Source of the DNA: Halobacillus_B rhizosphaerae
GTDB taxonomy: Bacteria; Bacillota; Bacilli; Bacillales; Halobacillaceae
Reading direction: 5' to 3'
DNA length: 64,000 bases
NCBI RefSeq assembly: GCF_046719735.1
Contig: NZ_JAUTWQ010000003.1
Coordinates: forward strand, 62,001 to 126,000
Positions within the stretch are counted from its first letter, which is position 1; the number at the start of each line of letters is the position of its first letter. Of the stretch, positions 41,732 through 49,957 are shown in pieces. The translations under genes and the position numbers were made by a program. The notes beneath the pieces were generated by a model. It had not been told where the DNA came from and searched no databases. It worked only from the letters and a program-made list of their open reading frames with translations.

Positions 41732-42215
41732 TAACTATTCTTTGCCCTTTGTCTAATAAATTTCCACCACATTTGCACGAATATATTCCTCTTTTGCTTA
41801 ATCTCTTGTAACGTTTATATTCATGGCTACAATCAGAACATTGGTAAATTTGCATTTTAGAAGCAATTTTAAAATTATTTATCGTATTCTGACTAATAAT
41901 ATCCAATCTCTTTAATTCCTGTTCGAATATTGGATGACCGTCTGAACAATGTACTTTACCCATCATGCAGAATGCGTAGTGAACTAATTCATGTTTCAAT
42001 ACACTAAGCACTATTTCTTGACGATTATACTCTACAAATAATTTATTCATTTCAATCTTAACTGGTGTTTGTTTTCCGTTTACTTCTTTATGACGAAAAC
42101 AACCTTTGGTGGATTTTAGTCTGCCATTTAAAACTATTGGTACAATCAATTCTAAATCATACTCTTTTTTAAGGAACTCTTTAGCAACAATCTCCATTTG
42201 GTAAACATTTAACAT
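41724..42215 (-). CDS. SprT-like zinc metallopeptidase
   Basis: 163 residues from the ATG nine bases after GGAGG. The catalytic HELVH lies in VLKHELVHYAFCMMG. A C-terminal zinc ribbon has CSDCSHEYKRYKRL and YSCKCGGNLL. SprT/SPRTN proteins cleave proteins crosslinked or bound to DNA. A phage one may clear protein blocks from replicating DNA. Confidence 0.87.
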   Translation of the reverse strand: MLNVYQMEIVAKEFLKKEYDLELIVPIVLNGRLKSTKGCFRHKEVNGKQTPVKIEMNKLFVEYNRQEIVLSVLKHELVHYAFCMMGKVHCSDGHPIFEQELKRLDIISQNTINNFKIASKMQIYQCSDCSHEYKRYKRLSKRGIYSCKCGGNLLDKGQRIVNA

Positions 42216-42235
42216 AAATTTCATCCTCCATATTG

Positions 42236-42260
42236 AATTATATGATTAACTGTTGTACTT
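42236..42260 (-). promoter_or_regulatory. RBS-proximal operator box
   Basis: Minus strand AAGTACAACAGTTAATCATATA before TGGAGG of the SprT-like gene. Confidence 0.5.
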
Positions 42261-42657
42261 ATTCTGAGAAGTCATAATATCTTCTAGAAATCTCTTCAAA
42301 TGCTTTTCTGTCACCTCTTGAAATAGCATCATTGATTAATTGGTCTGGTACAAGTTTAAGCATATGATCTAGTAATTTTTCCAATTCTACATGGTCATTG
42401 TTTTCCCGATTGAATACATATGGTTTTTCTTCTAAGAGAGTAGGAAGTTTCAACATATTATCTGTGAATACATAGCGTTCAGACACTTCTAACTTGTAAC
42501 CACCTGCAACGATACCAGTAACTTTTGTTTTTTGTCCTTTGAATGCTCTCATATTGTGCTGAAAAATTTCAGAATAAGTTCCTTCTTCATTGCGATACAT
42601 TTGACCTGTGATTAAATCTGTTCTAACTTCTACTTCTTGCCCAACGTTGTATTTCAT
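42259..42657 (-). CDS. Hypothetical protein with SH3-like N-terminus
   Basis: 132 residues from MKYNVGQEVEVRTDLITGQM. FKGQKTKVTGIVAGGYKLEV follows a KOW/SH3-like barrel pattern; a helical tail ends DRKAFEEISRRYYDFSE. Function unknown. Confidence 0.72.
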   Translation of the reverse strand: MKYNVGQEVEVRTDLITGQMYRNEEGTYSEIFQHNMRAFKGQKTKVTGIVAGGYKLEVSERYVFTDNMLKLPTLLEEKPYVFNRENNDHVELEKLLDHMLKLVPDQLINDAISRGDRKAFEEISRRYYDFSE

Positions 42658-42692
42658 GTTTATCAATCTCCTTTTATGTTTTATTAATATTT

Positions 42693-42721
42693 ATTTTACA
42701 ATTATCTGTTGTACTTGTCAA
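42693..42721 (-). promoter_or_regulatory. Operator-containing promoter
   Basis: TTGACA, 17 bases with GTACAACAGATAAT, TAAAAT. It drives 42657 leftward (SprT, DUF4258 genes). Confidence 0.82.
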
Positions 42722-42725
42722 TATG

Positions 42726-42748
42726 TAAAAAGGGGTTTAACCCTTTTT
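42726..42748 (-). terminator. Terminator after the lipoprotein gene
   Basis: Minus strand AAAAAGGGTTAAACCCCTTTTTAC. Strong stem with T5 and A5 flanks. Confidence 0.75.
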
Positions 42749-43448
42749 ATTTTAAGTCAAAATTTGCTTCAACAGGTTCTTTAATTGTCGAATAATCCTT
42801 GTCGTAAAGATTGTCAGTTACAATCCTAAATGATTTAATCTCATCTGGTTTAGATGTAAAAGGAACAGAGACAGCAAGATCATTTTTCTTCGATTTAGAG
42901 TAAAATTCGCCACTGCCACTATGATTAATTAAGTCAGCCATTGAAACATCAATCTGTTCACCTGTGCTAAGAATAATGGTGTAGATAGGATAATTAATCA
43001 TGAAATTTTTGTCTGATTTGTTTTCCAATTCAAATCTTATGGTAAACATATGCATTGGTGTTCCTTCTTGATAGTTGGCATATTGTTTATACCACTCTGC
43101 CATACTCTGAGTTGGGTTTTGCAATTCAACCACTTCTGCTTTTTTAATGGTGTACATCAATGGGTTCAAGTCCACAGTTTTATTTACTTCTGATTCTTTA
43201 AGAAGTTTAACGTTTTGAAAGTCTGGAAATTCACTTTCTAAATCAATCATCTTCTGTGATTTTTCTGGTTCTTTCTTTTCTGGGGCAGTTGTTGCTTCTA
43301 CTGAATCTGAATTAACATCCTCTTGTTTAGCAGGTTCAGATGGAGAATCAGATGGTGCTTTAGCTTGAGTGTCAGTCACATTGTCACTACACCCAAACAA
43401 CCCGGCAGACAGGATCACAAGCAGGAAAATTATCATTAACTTTTTCAC
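42747..43448 (-). CDS. Lipoprotein with DUF4352-like domain
   Basis: 233 residues from a GTG nine bases after GGAG. The signal peptide ends FGC (lipobox SAGLFGC). A low-complexity acidic linker (residues 20-65) leads to a beta domain (HMFTIRFELENKSDKNFMIN) resembling DUF4352. It is exported and may change the cell surface. Third lipoprotein in the window. Confidence 0.8.
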   Translation of the reverse strand: MKKLMIIFLLVILSAGLFGCSDNVTDTQAKAPSDSPSEPAKQEDVNSDSVEATTAPEKKEPEKSQKMIDLESEFPDFQNVKLLKESEVNKTVDLNPLMYTIKKAEVVELQNPTQSMAEWYKQYANYQEGTPMHMFTIRFELENKSDKNFMINYPIYTIILSTGEQIDVSMADLINHSGSGEFYSKSKKNDLAVSVPFTSKPDEIKSFRIVTDNLYDKDYSTIKEPVEANFDLK

Positions 43449-43473
43449 TTTCAACATCTCCTTTGTGTTGTTA

Positions 43474-43497
43474 TGTTATAATTTATTATACTTGTAA
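43474..43497 (-). promoter_or_regulatory. Operator-like box before the lipoprotein gene
   Basis: Minus strand CTTACA then AGTATAATAAATTATAA; divergent member of the motif. Confidence 0.45.
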
Positions 43498-43583
43498 GTT
43501 AAAAAGAATATCATGGTATAAATTACCCTTTTTAACGAACAGGTATGTAAAAATAAAAGGGATAAAATTCCTATTTTATTAAA

Positions 43584-43796
43584 TTAACAAGGATAACCTT
43601 CAAACAATTGTGAATCATCATTGTTTCGTGTATGAAAATATTCTTCAAAATAATCACATTCTTCATTACTACATTTATAAATATCACCTAGTTTTTTAAA
43701 TCCACTATCCTCATAACCTTTTTCATATGCAGAATAGTTTCCTGTATAATACCAATCTTCATATGCTAATTCTGATTCGCAACAAGGACACTCCAT
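43584..43796 (-). CDS. Zinc-ribbon protein
   Basis: 70 residues: CPCCESELAYEDW and CSNEECDYFEEYF make a four-Cys ribbon. Acidic overall. Function unknown. Confidence 0.75.
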   Translation of the reverse strand: MECPCCESELAYEDWYYTGNYSAYEKGYEDSGFKKLGDIYKCSNEECDYFEEYFHTRNNDDSQLFEGYPC

Positions 43797-43997
43797 TTAA
43801 ATCTCTCCTTCATTGTCTAAGACGATTTTATATCCATCAACCTCATCAATCTCTCGTACAATAAACTTGCCAACCCATCCACCAGATTTTATAGCTGTCA
43901 TTCTCAATCTTTTCATTGCAGATTCTTTATCTTTTTCAGCTACATGGAATGTTAATAATTTATTATCAATTGTGCATTTACAATAAAACAGCTTCAT
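43797..43997 (-). CDS. Hypothetical protein
   Basis: 66 residues, beta-alpha-beta (LLTFHVAEKDKESAMKRLRM). Abuts the ribbon gene. Function unknown. Confidence 0.7.
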   Translation of the reverse strand: MKLFYCKCTIDNKLLTFHVAEKDKESAMKRLRMTAIKSGGWVGKFIVREIDEVDGYKIVLDNEGEI

Positions 43998-44215
43998 TTT
44001 TCTTCAACCTTTACTTTGCCATTTATTAGATAGCCATGCTGTTTAGTCCATTCTAATTTTTGCCATCCTTGTTGATTATAAAACTCTTTCTTCTTTGGTA
44101 ATGGTTTATCAGATTTTGCCCAACCATCTTCAATGTGATTATGTTTTTCATTTCCCTCATCCGTTACTACAGACCAAACAGTAATCATAGGATTTTTCAC
44201 TTGTTTTTGTTTCAC
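43994..44215 (-). CDS. Hypothetical protein
   Basis: 73 residues, MKQKQVKNPMITVWSVVTDE onward; Trp- and Lys-rich. Function unknown. Confidence 0.7.
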   Translation of the reverse strand: MKQKQVKNPMITVWSVVTDEGNEKHNHIEDGWAKSDKPLPKKKEFYNQQGWQKLEWTKQHGYLINGKVKVEEK

Positions 44216-44229
44216 TCCTTGTATAAAAT

Positions 44230-44703
44230 TCAGTTTTTATCCATGTGCATTTTATCTATAATAGCTGTTAGTTCTGGGAATAATTCACAATATTCATTTA
44301 CAGTTAATTCATCTCGCAATTGCTTTTCTGTTCTTTGATGAATTTGTATGTCTATATGTTCAATACCACTAACATCTTTCATTTCACCCAAGTGTTTTGA
44401 TTTAAAAACAATAGCTTCATGTTTTGATCTACAAACCTCTCTATAATGATCTTCCCAATCATCACCATAGTGTGAATAATAAACTACATAAAATTCCATT
44501 TCATGTCTCAATAATGTTACGTTTGTAGCAAGCTCACCTCTGCCACGATCAATTAATTCAAATTCAACTTTATTACCACTACTCAATTTAACATGTTTAC
44601 CACCGTTAATTTCAGAAAAGTGCAGGAATACATCATCTTCACCTTCAAGCTCAATAAATCCGTATCCTTTTTCTTGCTCATACCATTTAATCTTTCCGAT
44701 CAT
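44230..44703 (-). CDS. Cold-shock-domain protein with extra C-terminus
   Basis: 157 residues from MIGKIKWYEQEKGYGFIELE, six bases after GAGGTGG. The first 60 residues carry RNP1-like GYGFIE and RNP2-like DVFLHFSEI, so it should bind single-stranded RNA or DNA. The last 95 residues are unlike CspA and may recruit a partner. It could act as an RNA chaperone for phage messages. Confidence 0.83.
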   Translation of the reverse strand: MIGKIKWYEQEKGYGFIELEGEDDVFLHFSEINGGKHVKLSSGNKVEFELIDRGRGELATNVTLLRHEMEFYVVYYSHYGDDWEDHYREVCRSKHEAIVFKSKHLGEMKDVSGIEHIDIQIHQRTEKQLRDELTVNEYCELFPELTAIIDKMHMDKN

Positions 44704-44704
44704 C

Positions 44705-44908
44705 TTAAACCACCTCAAATTCTGTGCCACAATCTATACAATTTACAAGCATTCCATCTGTAACTGTTCTGGCTTGAAATTTTTCATCATAAATTGCATC
44801 TGTGAGATTAATGTATGTCTCATGTACACTACTATGGTATATATTTTTAACCGTATAAGTATTAGAATTTCCACATTCACATGTTATTGTTATAGAAACC
44901 TCTGTCAT
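44705..44908 (-). CDS. Small zinc-binding protein
   Basis: 67 residues from MTEVSITITCECGNSNTYTV; CECG near the start and CIDCGTEFEVV at the end form a zinc ribbon. Function unknown. Confidence 0.72.
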   Translation of the reverse strand: MTEVSITITCECGNSNTYTVKNIYHSSVHETYINLTDAIYDEKFQARTVTDGMLVNCIDCGTEFEVV

Positions 44909-44920
44909 ATTTATCACTCC

Positions 44921-45070
44921 TTAACTTTTGTTTTGGTAAACTAATTCATCATCAATTAGAACTGAAATTTCAATACCATTTCCATTATATTCATTATAGG
45001 TTCTCTCTACATCAATTTCTATATCCCCAGATTCAAAAAGCTCTTTCAATGCTTTTTTCAATTCTTCCAC
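44921..45070 (-). CDS. 49-residue hypothetical protein
   Basis: GTG 45068-45070 follows AAGGAAGTGAT. Helix then two strands (EELKKALKELFESGDIEIDV). Function unknown. Confidence 0.6.
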   Translation of the reverse strand: MEELKKALKELFESGDIEIDVERTYNEYNGNGIEISVLIDDELVYQNKS

Positions 45071-45099
45071 AATATCACTTCCTTCATAAAATTGAGTTT

Positions 45100-45303
45100 T
45101 TATCCATTTTCTACTTCTTCCTGCATTGCATCTAATCTTGCATTTAGATTGTTTACATCGGCAATATCCATACCAAACACCATAGGATATTGACAGGTAT
45201 ATTTTTCTGTTAGAGTACCAACAGTCAATTGAAAATCTCTATCACCTAAGTATTTGACACTCCATTTGATTCCATTTAGTTCACCATATTGGTCTTCAAA
45301 CAT
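45100..45303 (-). CDS. Hypothetical protein
   Basis: 67 residues, beta-rich (NGIKWSVKYLGDRDFQLTVG). Function unknown. Confidence 0.7.
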   Translation of the reverse strand: MFEDQYGELNGIKWSVKYLGDRDFQLTVGTLTEKYTCQYPMVFGMDIADVNNLNARLDAMQEEVENG

Positions 45304-45332
45304 GTTGTTCCTCCTTGTATAAAAGTAATATT

Positions 45333-45686
45333 TTAACCAGAATATTTGTTTTCAGTAATTGGATAGTGGTAAATCTCAATGTCTGAATCAATGAAGCCTC
45401 TTCTCCTAGCTCCAAGCAATGTTTGATACATATTCTCCCTACCTACATTGTTATCGGTGTGAATGTATATCTTATTAGCTCTCAAGCCATGCTCACACAT
45501 ATGTTTAACTAGATCGTAGCCCGTAGGTAACAGAACGCCTTTCCATTCACCTAAATCGTGATCTAGAGACAGAATATTAACATCATAATTTTCTAAGTAC
45601 CAGACAGCTTCTTTCATGGTTCTAGCCACCCTAAAACCTGTGGGCTTATCTCTTAGGTCATCCACGTAAAGATTAATCGTTCTCAT
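45333..45686 (-). CDS. cREC cyclic-phosphate-processing receiver-like domain
   Basis: 117 residues. LYVDDLRDKPTGFRVARTMK, ILSLDHDLGEWKGVLLPTGY then KIYIHTDNNVGRENMYQTLL match the cREC family (PF20274), predicted to process cyclic phosphates at RNA or nucleotide ends. Seen in phages and linked to RNA repair or NAD pathways. Here it sits among small genes. Its substrate is not known. Confidence 0.8.
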   Translation of the reverse strand: MRTINLYVDDLRDKPTGFRVARTMKEAVWYLENYDVNILSLDHDLGEWKGVLLPTGYDLVKHMCEHGLRANKIYIHTDNNVGRENMYQTLLGARRRGFIDSDIEIYHYPITENKYSG

Positions 45687-46068
45687 ACTTTGCCTTTAAT
45701 TCTGCTAATCGTTCTAGCTCTCTTTTTCTAAGGTCTTCTTCATAACGCTTCTTTCTTTCTTCTTTCTTTACACGTTCTGCTTCATCACGATCTGTAATAT
45801 CTTTGCTGATCTTATTACAGTATTCTTCATCTGTCATAAGAATCTCTTCAAATGTCAAATTTATAATGCAAGGGTCGTTCCATCTATCTTCACCTTCAAA
45901 TGATATGCTATTGCTCCCTACTTCTGAATATTCAAAATAAGCTCTGACAAGTGAATCGTCTAATTTATCATCCAACATAACCCTATGTTTAATTAATTGA
46001 CTTGCTCTCTCCCAAATTGAGTCATACAATTTCTCGAATTTTTCAAGGTCTTGTTTATTAAACTCCAT
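45673..46068 (-). CDS. Hypothetical protein, charged helical tail
   Basis: 131 residues. Residues 95-131 form a Lys/Glu/Arg-rich helix (AERVKKEERKKRYEEDLRKR). Overlaps cREC by 14 bases. Function unknown. Confidence 0.72.
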   Translation of the reverse strand: MEFNKQDLEKFEKLYDSIWERASQLIKHRVMLDDKLDDSLVRAYFEYSEVGSNSISFEGEDRWNDPCIINLTFEEILMTDEEYCNKISKDITDRDEAERVKKEERKKRYEEDLRKRELERLAELKAKYEND

Positions 46069-46079
46069 TCGATCACTCC

Positions 46080-46616
46080 TTAATCTTTCATTGTTCTGAA
46101 TGTATTTAATTTACCATTTTCACAAAAACAATCATCACCGTTATCATTCTTACCTGTTCCTTCACAGAATGGGCATGTTGTATCACTTCTTAGAATTTTA
46201 TCATTTGATATCTTAGATGCTGTATTTATTAATTCCTGTTTCTTTTGTTCCATTTGCTCTTCTGTTCCGTTGAATGTCATTTCCCATATAGCATGTGCTG
46301 AAAATTCATCTGGTGAAAGATCACCTAATTCCACATCGTAACCTAGCCATTCTCGCCAAGGTATAAAGTCTAATCCCCATCTTCCATTATTTGAATCTAA
46401 ACCGAACACATTATGATACTCTTCATCATCAAACCCTTTAACTAATTCTACACAGATTCTCATACCGTCTGGATTGTTTTCTGGTTCATATGATAGTAAT
46501 TTAAAATAGATGTTTTTAAATGCTGTAATCGCTTCGGGATGTTCTTCATAATCTTTTGTCAATGTTTCTGCAATGTTTACCCATTTACAATTTTGAAGTA
46601 GTTCCTTAAATATCAT
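46080..46616 (-). CDS. Hypothetical protein with DnaJ-like zinc pair
   Basis: 178 residues. The C-terminus carries CPFCEGTGKNDNGDDCFCEN, one and a half CxxCxGxG units. The remainder is acidic with no family recognised. The same type of finger is in 16530-16751. Confidence 0.73.
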   Translation of the reverse strand: MIFKELLQNCKWVNIAETLTKDYEEHPEAITAFKNIYFKLLSYEPENNPDGMRICVELVKGFDDEEYHNVFGLDSNNGRWGLDFIPWREWLGYDVELGDLSPDEFSAHAIWEMTFNGTEEQMEQKKQELINTASKISNDKILRSDTTCPFCEGTGKNDNGDDCFCENGKLNTFRTMKD

Positions 46617-46648
46617 TCGATCACTCCTTGGATAAATTTATTATTTTA

Positions 46649-46930
46649 TCAATCTAAGTATTTAGCCTTTGCTTCTCTGTCAAGGTCTTTGAATGTCTTA
46701 TCAGATACATTAAACAATTGGTTAATTTTCCAATTTGTTAAAACATAGGAGAATACACCAGTTCCCAATCCTATACCATGCCATGTAGGTCTTTGAATAA
46801 CGTAATCTAAATCATTTGTTTCAATGTTGGAAGGGAAATCAGTAATAAAGAATTGTTCACCTTTAGAACCTAGAGTATCATGATCTTCTTTTAGTTCCAG
46901 AATCGTGTGCCACATTTGCATATCATTCAT
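46649..46930 (-). CDS. Hypothetical protein
   Basis: 93 residues, MNDMQMWHTILELKEDHDTL onward. Mixed fold; function unknown. Confidence 0.7.
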   Translation of the reverse strand: MNDMQMWHTILELKEDHDTLGSKGEQFFITDFPSNIETNDLDYVIQRPTWHGIGLGTGVFSYVLTNWKINQLFNVSDKTFKDLDREAKAKYLD

Positions 46931-47123
46931 TTAAATCATCCCCTTTTAAATCAGACACATAGACTAGAGTATTACCCCTGCACTTCGGACAACAAGTGTA
47001 ACCATTTTCAACACTTCCACCATCTCGCTTAACAACCTTATTCAAATCTTTTATTTTCAAATTGTCGATTCTATCAGTAGAGTAACCACAGTCAAAATTT
47101 GCACATTCATAATTACTTTTCAT
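46923..47123 (-). CDS. Zinc-ribbon protein
   Basis: 66 residues from MKSNYECANFDCGYSTDRID. The second Cys pair is CCPKCRGNTLVYV. Overlaps 46649-46930 by 8 bases. Function unknown. Confidence 0.72.
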   Translation of the reverse strand: MKSNYECANFDCGYSTDRIDNLKIKDLNKVVKRDGGSVENGYTCCPKCRGNTLVYVSDLKGDDLNE

Positions 47124-47147
47124 ATTTATCATCTCCCTTGATGGAAA

Positions 47148-47696
47148 TTATTTGTTATACCAAACAACTTCAACTTTCCCATGCTCTTTCTCGAATGCAA
47201 GAAACTCTTCTTCAAAGTCTTCAACATCAGATGGACTAAATGGTTTATCAGATACAATTTTGCCATTTACAATAATTTCCGTTGCGTGACCATCATAGTC
47301 AATTAAGCCACCAGAATTACAGGCATCAATAAATTCTGTCACACTCATTACATCTCCATAACCTTTTTCATAGTCGTAATCTTTGTCACTTGAGAGGTTA
47401 ATAACAAAGTTCTCATCATATCTATTTAGTCTTACATAGTTCTTTTGATTCTCTCTAAATTTCATACCTTCAATTAAATTCTCTCTACTAAATTGTGTGG
47501 ACACTAAATCAGTACCAAGAAGATTGCGAATCCAACAAAGCTCACTTAAATCCATTTTGATATAAGCAACATTCATACCTGTTTCATGTACGACTTCAAT
47601 TGCCTTCTGTATTTGTTGAAATAGTGAATGGGTTACTACAGGTTTTAAAAATTCAATTTCTTTTCCTTCAAAATTAATTCTAGGTTCTCTATCCAT
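47148..47696 (-). CDS. Hypothetical protein
   Basis: 182 residues, acidic, alpha/beta (MNVAYIKMDLSELCWIRNLL, then GYGDVMSVTEFIDACNSGGL). Function unknown. Confidence 0.72.
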   Translation of the reverse strand: MDREPRINFEGKEIEFLKPVVTHSLFQQIQKAIEVVHETGMNVAYIKMDLSELCWIRNLLGTDLVSTQFSRENLIEGMKFRENQKNYVRLNRYDENFVINLSSDKDYDYEKGYGDVMSVTEFIDACNSGGLIDYDGHATEIIVNGKIVSDKPFSPSDVEDFEEEFLAFEKEHGKVEVVWYNK

Positions 47697-47728
47697 GTTA
47701 TCATCTCCTGTATAAAACTAGACTTTTA

Positions 47729-47881
47729 TCAATGCTCTGCAATTCCTTCTATTCTACCAGTACCTACACATGTGATATTTTCAGACCTACATTTAGGGCA
47801 ACAAACAATATCTTCATGTTTATCTGCACTAAATATTAATTCACAGTTACACTCATATATATCAACTAAAATTTCTGGCAT
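47729..47881 (-). CDS. Small zinc-ribbon protein
   Basis: 50 residues from MPEILVDIYECNCELIFSAD. CNC and CCPKCRSEN form a ribbon, close in type to 46923-47123. The start overlap with the upstream gene is avoided by this ATG. Confidence 0.68.
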   Translation of the reverse strand: MPEILVDIYECNCELIFSADKHEDIVCCPKCRSENITCVGTGRIEGIAEH

Positions 47882-47894
47882 CTTCAAATCATTC

Positions 47895-48068
47895 CTATCT
47901 TTTAATATCAAACTCGCCCGATTCAATTAATACAGAAAGTTCATGAGACATACTTACATTGCCAAGGCACACTCCTTGAATAAGATAATTCCCTGCTCTG
48001 TCATATTTGCTATTGTGTTCTGTATGCCTATCTTGAAGCCATTTAATTAACTTCTCTTTGTCAATCAT
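47895..48068 (-). CDS. 57-residue hypothetical protein
   Basis: ATG 48066-48068 after GGTGGTGATCG. Helical, WLQDRHTEHNSKYDRAGNYL. Function unknown. Confidence 0.68.
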   Translation of the reverse strand: MIDKEKLIKWLQDRHTEHNSKYDRAGNYLIQGVCLGNVSMSHELSVLIESGEFDIKR

Positions 48069-48089
48069 ACGATCACCACCTGTATAAAA

Positions 48090-48569
48090 TTAAGATTTTA
48101 ACTCATCAAAGACGTTTCTATTTCCTCTTCTATAGTCAGCTAAAGGGTCTGTAATCTCATCCTTCCATACAAATGTTTCTTCAATTTCAGAATCTTCATT
48201 TTCAAGGTGTTCATATCCGTATTCCCTCACTTCTACTTTATACATTGTTTTTTCTGGTAATCCTTTAGTCCAACCAGTTTCATATAATTGATCAAGAAGT
48301 TTAACAAAATTATCCTGCCAATAAAGATGCATTGATTGTAAAACCGATCTTGGAATGACTAGATATTGTGCATAGGAGAGTCCAAAGAATTGATGGATGT
48401 TTTTTCTTGGTTGTTTTAGCTCTTCGATATGTTTCTCAAGCTGACTACAACGCAATGATACAGCCATCATTACATGTTTATTTGGATGCCCCTCATGCTC
48501 TCCAAACTCCTTTAATTCAGCAAGTTCCTGTTCATATTCTTTAATTGCTATTTCAGTATACTTGTTCAT
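48090..48569 (-). CDS. Hypothetical protein
   Basis: 159 residues, YAQYLVIPRSVLQSMHLYWQ in the centre. Similar phage proteins (PRSVLQSMP-WQ) recur in Bacillus, but with unknown function. Overlaps 48566-48826 by 4 bases. Confidence 0.75.
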   Translation of the reverse strand: MNKYTEIAIKEYEQELAELKEFGEHEGHPNKHVMMAVSLRCSQLEKHIEELKQPRKNIHQFFGLSYAQYLVIPRSVLQSMHLYWQDNFVKLLDQLYETGWTKGLPEKTMYKVEVREYGYEHLENEDSEIEETFVWKDEITDPLADYRRGNRNVFDELKS

Positions 48570-48826
48570 TTTACATTCTCCTTTTCTGTTGCATATTGTT
48601 TTAATGCTCTTGAATAATTAAAGTAAGCAAACATTGCAATACCTTTAGCTACTGCTAAATCAGTTAAATCTGTTGCAGAGTAACCAACAAAATTATTTTT
48701 ATATTTTTCACTACCACTAGTGTAAGGGAATTTAGTGTAAACGGTGTAAAGACCATCTTCGTACTCTTCAACAATAAATTCTGTACCATCTTTGGCTTGG
48801 TTTTCTTGGATCATTTTTGATTCCAT
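48566..48826 (-). CDS. Hypothetical protein
   Basis: 86 residues from MESKMIQENQAKDGTEFIVE, nine bases after GAGAGG. Its leader contains an 11-bp hairpin. Function unknown. Confidence 0.72.
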   Translation of the reverse strand: MESKMIQENQAKDGTEFIVEEYEDGLYTVYTKFPYTSGSEKYKNNFVGYSATDLTDLAVAKGIAMFAYFNYSRALKQYATEKENVK

Positions 48827-48850
48827 TACAATCATCCTCTCAGATTTTGT

Positions 48851-48882
48851 TGGAAGGAAGGACTGCTAAACCCTTCCTTCCA
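48851..48882 (-). promoter_or_regulatory. Leader hairpin before 48826
   Basis: TGGAAGGAAGG pairs perfectly with CCTTCCTTCCA (11 bp) around a 10-base loop, between the promoter at 48905 and the ribosome site. No U-tract on the minus strand. Possible translational or stability control. Confidence 0.55.
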
Positions 48883-48904
48883 TATTCTTCATACCAGTGT
48901 ATTC

Positions 48905-48933
48905 ATCATATCATTAACAATTGCACCTGTCTA
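48905..48933 (-). promoter_or_regulatory. Operator-containing promoter
   Basis: TAGACA, 17 bases with GTGCAATTGTTAAT, TATGAT. Lies just downstream of a palindrome-class promoter. Confidence 0.65.
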
Positions 48934-48960
48934 GATGTTTGTTTCTTAATCTGTAACCTA

Positions 48961-48994
48961 ATTTTACCATAGAATAATTCGCTTTGCAAGCGAT
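48961..48994 (-). promoter_or_regulatory. Palindrome-class promoter 1
   Basis: TTGCAA, 17 bases, TAAAAT. The palindrome ATCGCTTGCAAAGCGA covers the -35. Confidence 0.72.
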
Positions 48995-48998
48995 TTAT

Positions 48999-49355
48999 TT
49001 ACCTTTTAATCATTTCTTTTATTTGTCTTAATTGGTCTAGGGATAAGTTGGTACTGTTTCTATTTCTACCGATAGAACCAAAGTAAATCCTTAAATCAGA
49101 AAGGAGTTCTTCATACTCTTCATCATCTTCCAACTCTTGAAGAGAGAAGTAACCCTGCCAATCATTTGAATACTCTGTTACATCTCTAAGATCATCAATT
49201 GCAAATTTATCCCTCCACAATTCCTCTACCTCAAAGTATTTTCTACCTACCTTAGAGACAGTTACTTCTTTCACTTCCTTAGTACGTCTAGCCATATTTC
49301 CAGTAGGTTGTAAGTATAGTTTCATTCCGACTTTTAAACGTTCTTTGTTTGTCAT
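48999..49355 (-). CDS. Hypothetical protein
   Basis: 118 residues. MTNKERLKVGMKLYLQPTGN, then KVGRKYFEVEELWRDKFAID form a beta domain of the kind in phage beta-barrel early proteins. Function unknown. Confidence 0.73.
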   Translation of the reverse strand: MTNKERLKVGMKLYLQPTGNMARRTKEVKEVTVSKVGRKYFEVEELWRDKFAIDDLRDVTEYSNDWQGYFSLQELEDDEEYEELLSDLRIYFGSIGRNRNSTNLSLDQLRQIKEMIKR

Positions 49356-49621
49356 TGGTCATCATCCTCATCATCAAGAAAATCATCTAACTCAATTTCC
49401 AGTTCATTAATATTTCCATAGTATACATTTCCTTGTACAACTTGTTCATGTATTTCCCATTCAAGATCGACAAAATCAATATTCGCATCTTCTTTGTATT
49501 CTGGGTTTAAGCTAATTTTTCCACCTTCTAAAATTTTTTCTTTTGCATCTTCCATGCTTTCTGCCCTCATTCCAATCATTAGTTTCATGACAACAGGTGC
49601 TTCAATATAATAGGTCTTCAT
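49352..49621 (-). CDS. Hypothetical acidic protein
   Basis: 89 residues; MKLMIGMRAESMEDAKEKIL then a very acidic C-terminus (ELDDFLDDEDDDQ). Function unknown. Confidence 0.72.
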   Translation of the reverse strand: MKTYYIEAPVVMKLMIGMRAESMEDAKEKILEGGKISLNPEYKEDANIDFVDLEWEIHEQVVQGNVYYGNINELEIELDDFLDDEDDDQ

Positions 49622-49628
49622 TTTAAAG

Positions 49629-49790
49629 TCATCCTCTCAATTCTTTAATTTCAGTATCAATTAATAAGTATCTTCCATTCATACCATTTGGAGAGATTTT
49701 TGTAAGATTTTCTTTCTCTACAATCTTCTTCATTTCTTCTTTAGAAACACCTAGCAACCTTCCTGCTTCTGTAACAGTAATCGTAGGCAT
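49629..49790 (-). CDS. Excisionase-like MerR/HTH_17 small protein
   Basis: 53 residues. TVTEAGRLLGVSKEEMKKIV then GRYLLIDTEIKEL gives the HTH plus wing of excisionase-type DNA-binding domains. ATG 49788-49790 overlaps the previous stop (TAATG). May regulate transcription. Confidence 0.72.
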   Translation of the reverse strand: MPTITVTEAGRLLGVSKEEMKKIVEKENLTKISPNGMNGRYLLIDTEIKELRG

Positions 49791-49957
49791 TAAAACATCT
49801 CCCACTCAGCATAACATGCTTCTTCACACAACTCATCTGCTTTATTTTCATCCAGAGCATACCCATACAATACCCAACCATTTGCCATTTTCTCATAGGC
49901 TTCTTCTTCATAAACCCAAATCGCTACTTCTTCATTGTAAATGATGTACATTTTCAT
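49790..49957 (-). CDS. 55-residue hypothetical protein
   Basis: Starts with ATGA overlap at the previous stop. Acidic, aromatic (MYIIYNEEVAIWVYEEEAYE). Function unknown. Confidence 0.65.
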   Translation of the reverse strand: MKMYIIYNEEVAIWVYEEEAYEKMANGWVLYGYALDENKADELCEEACYAEWEMF

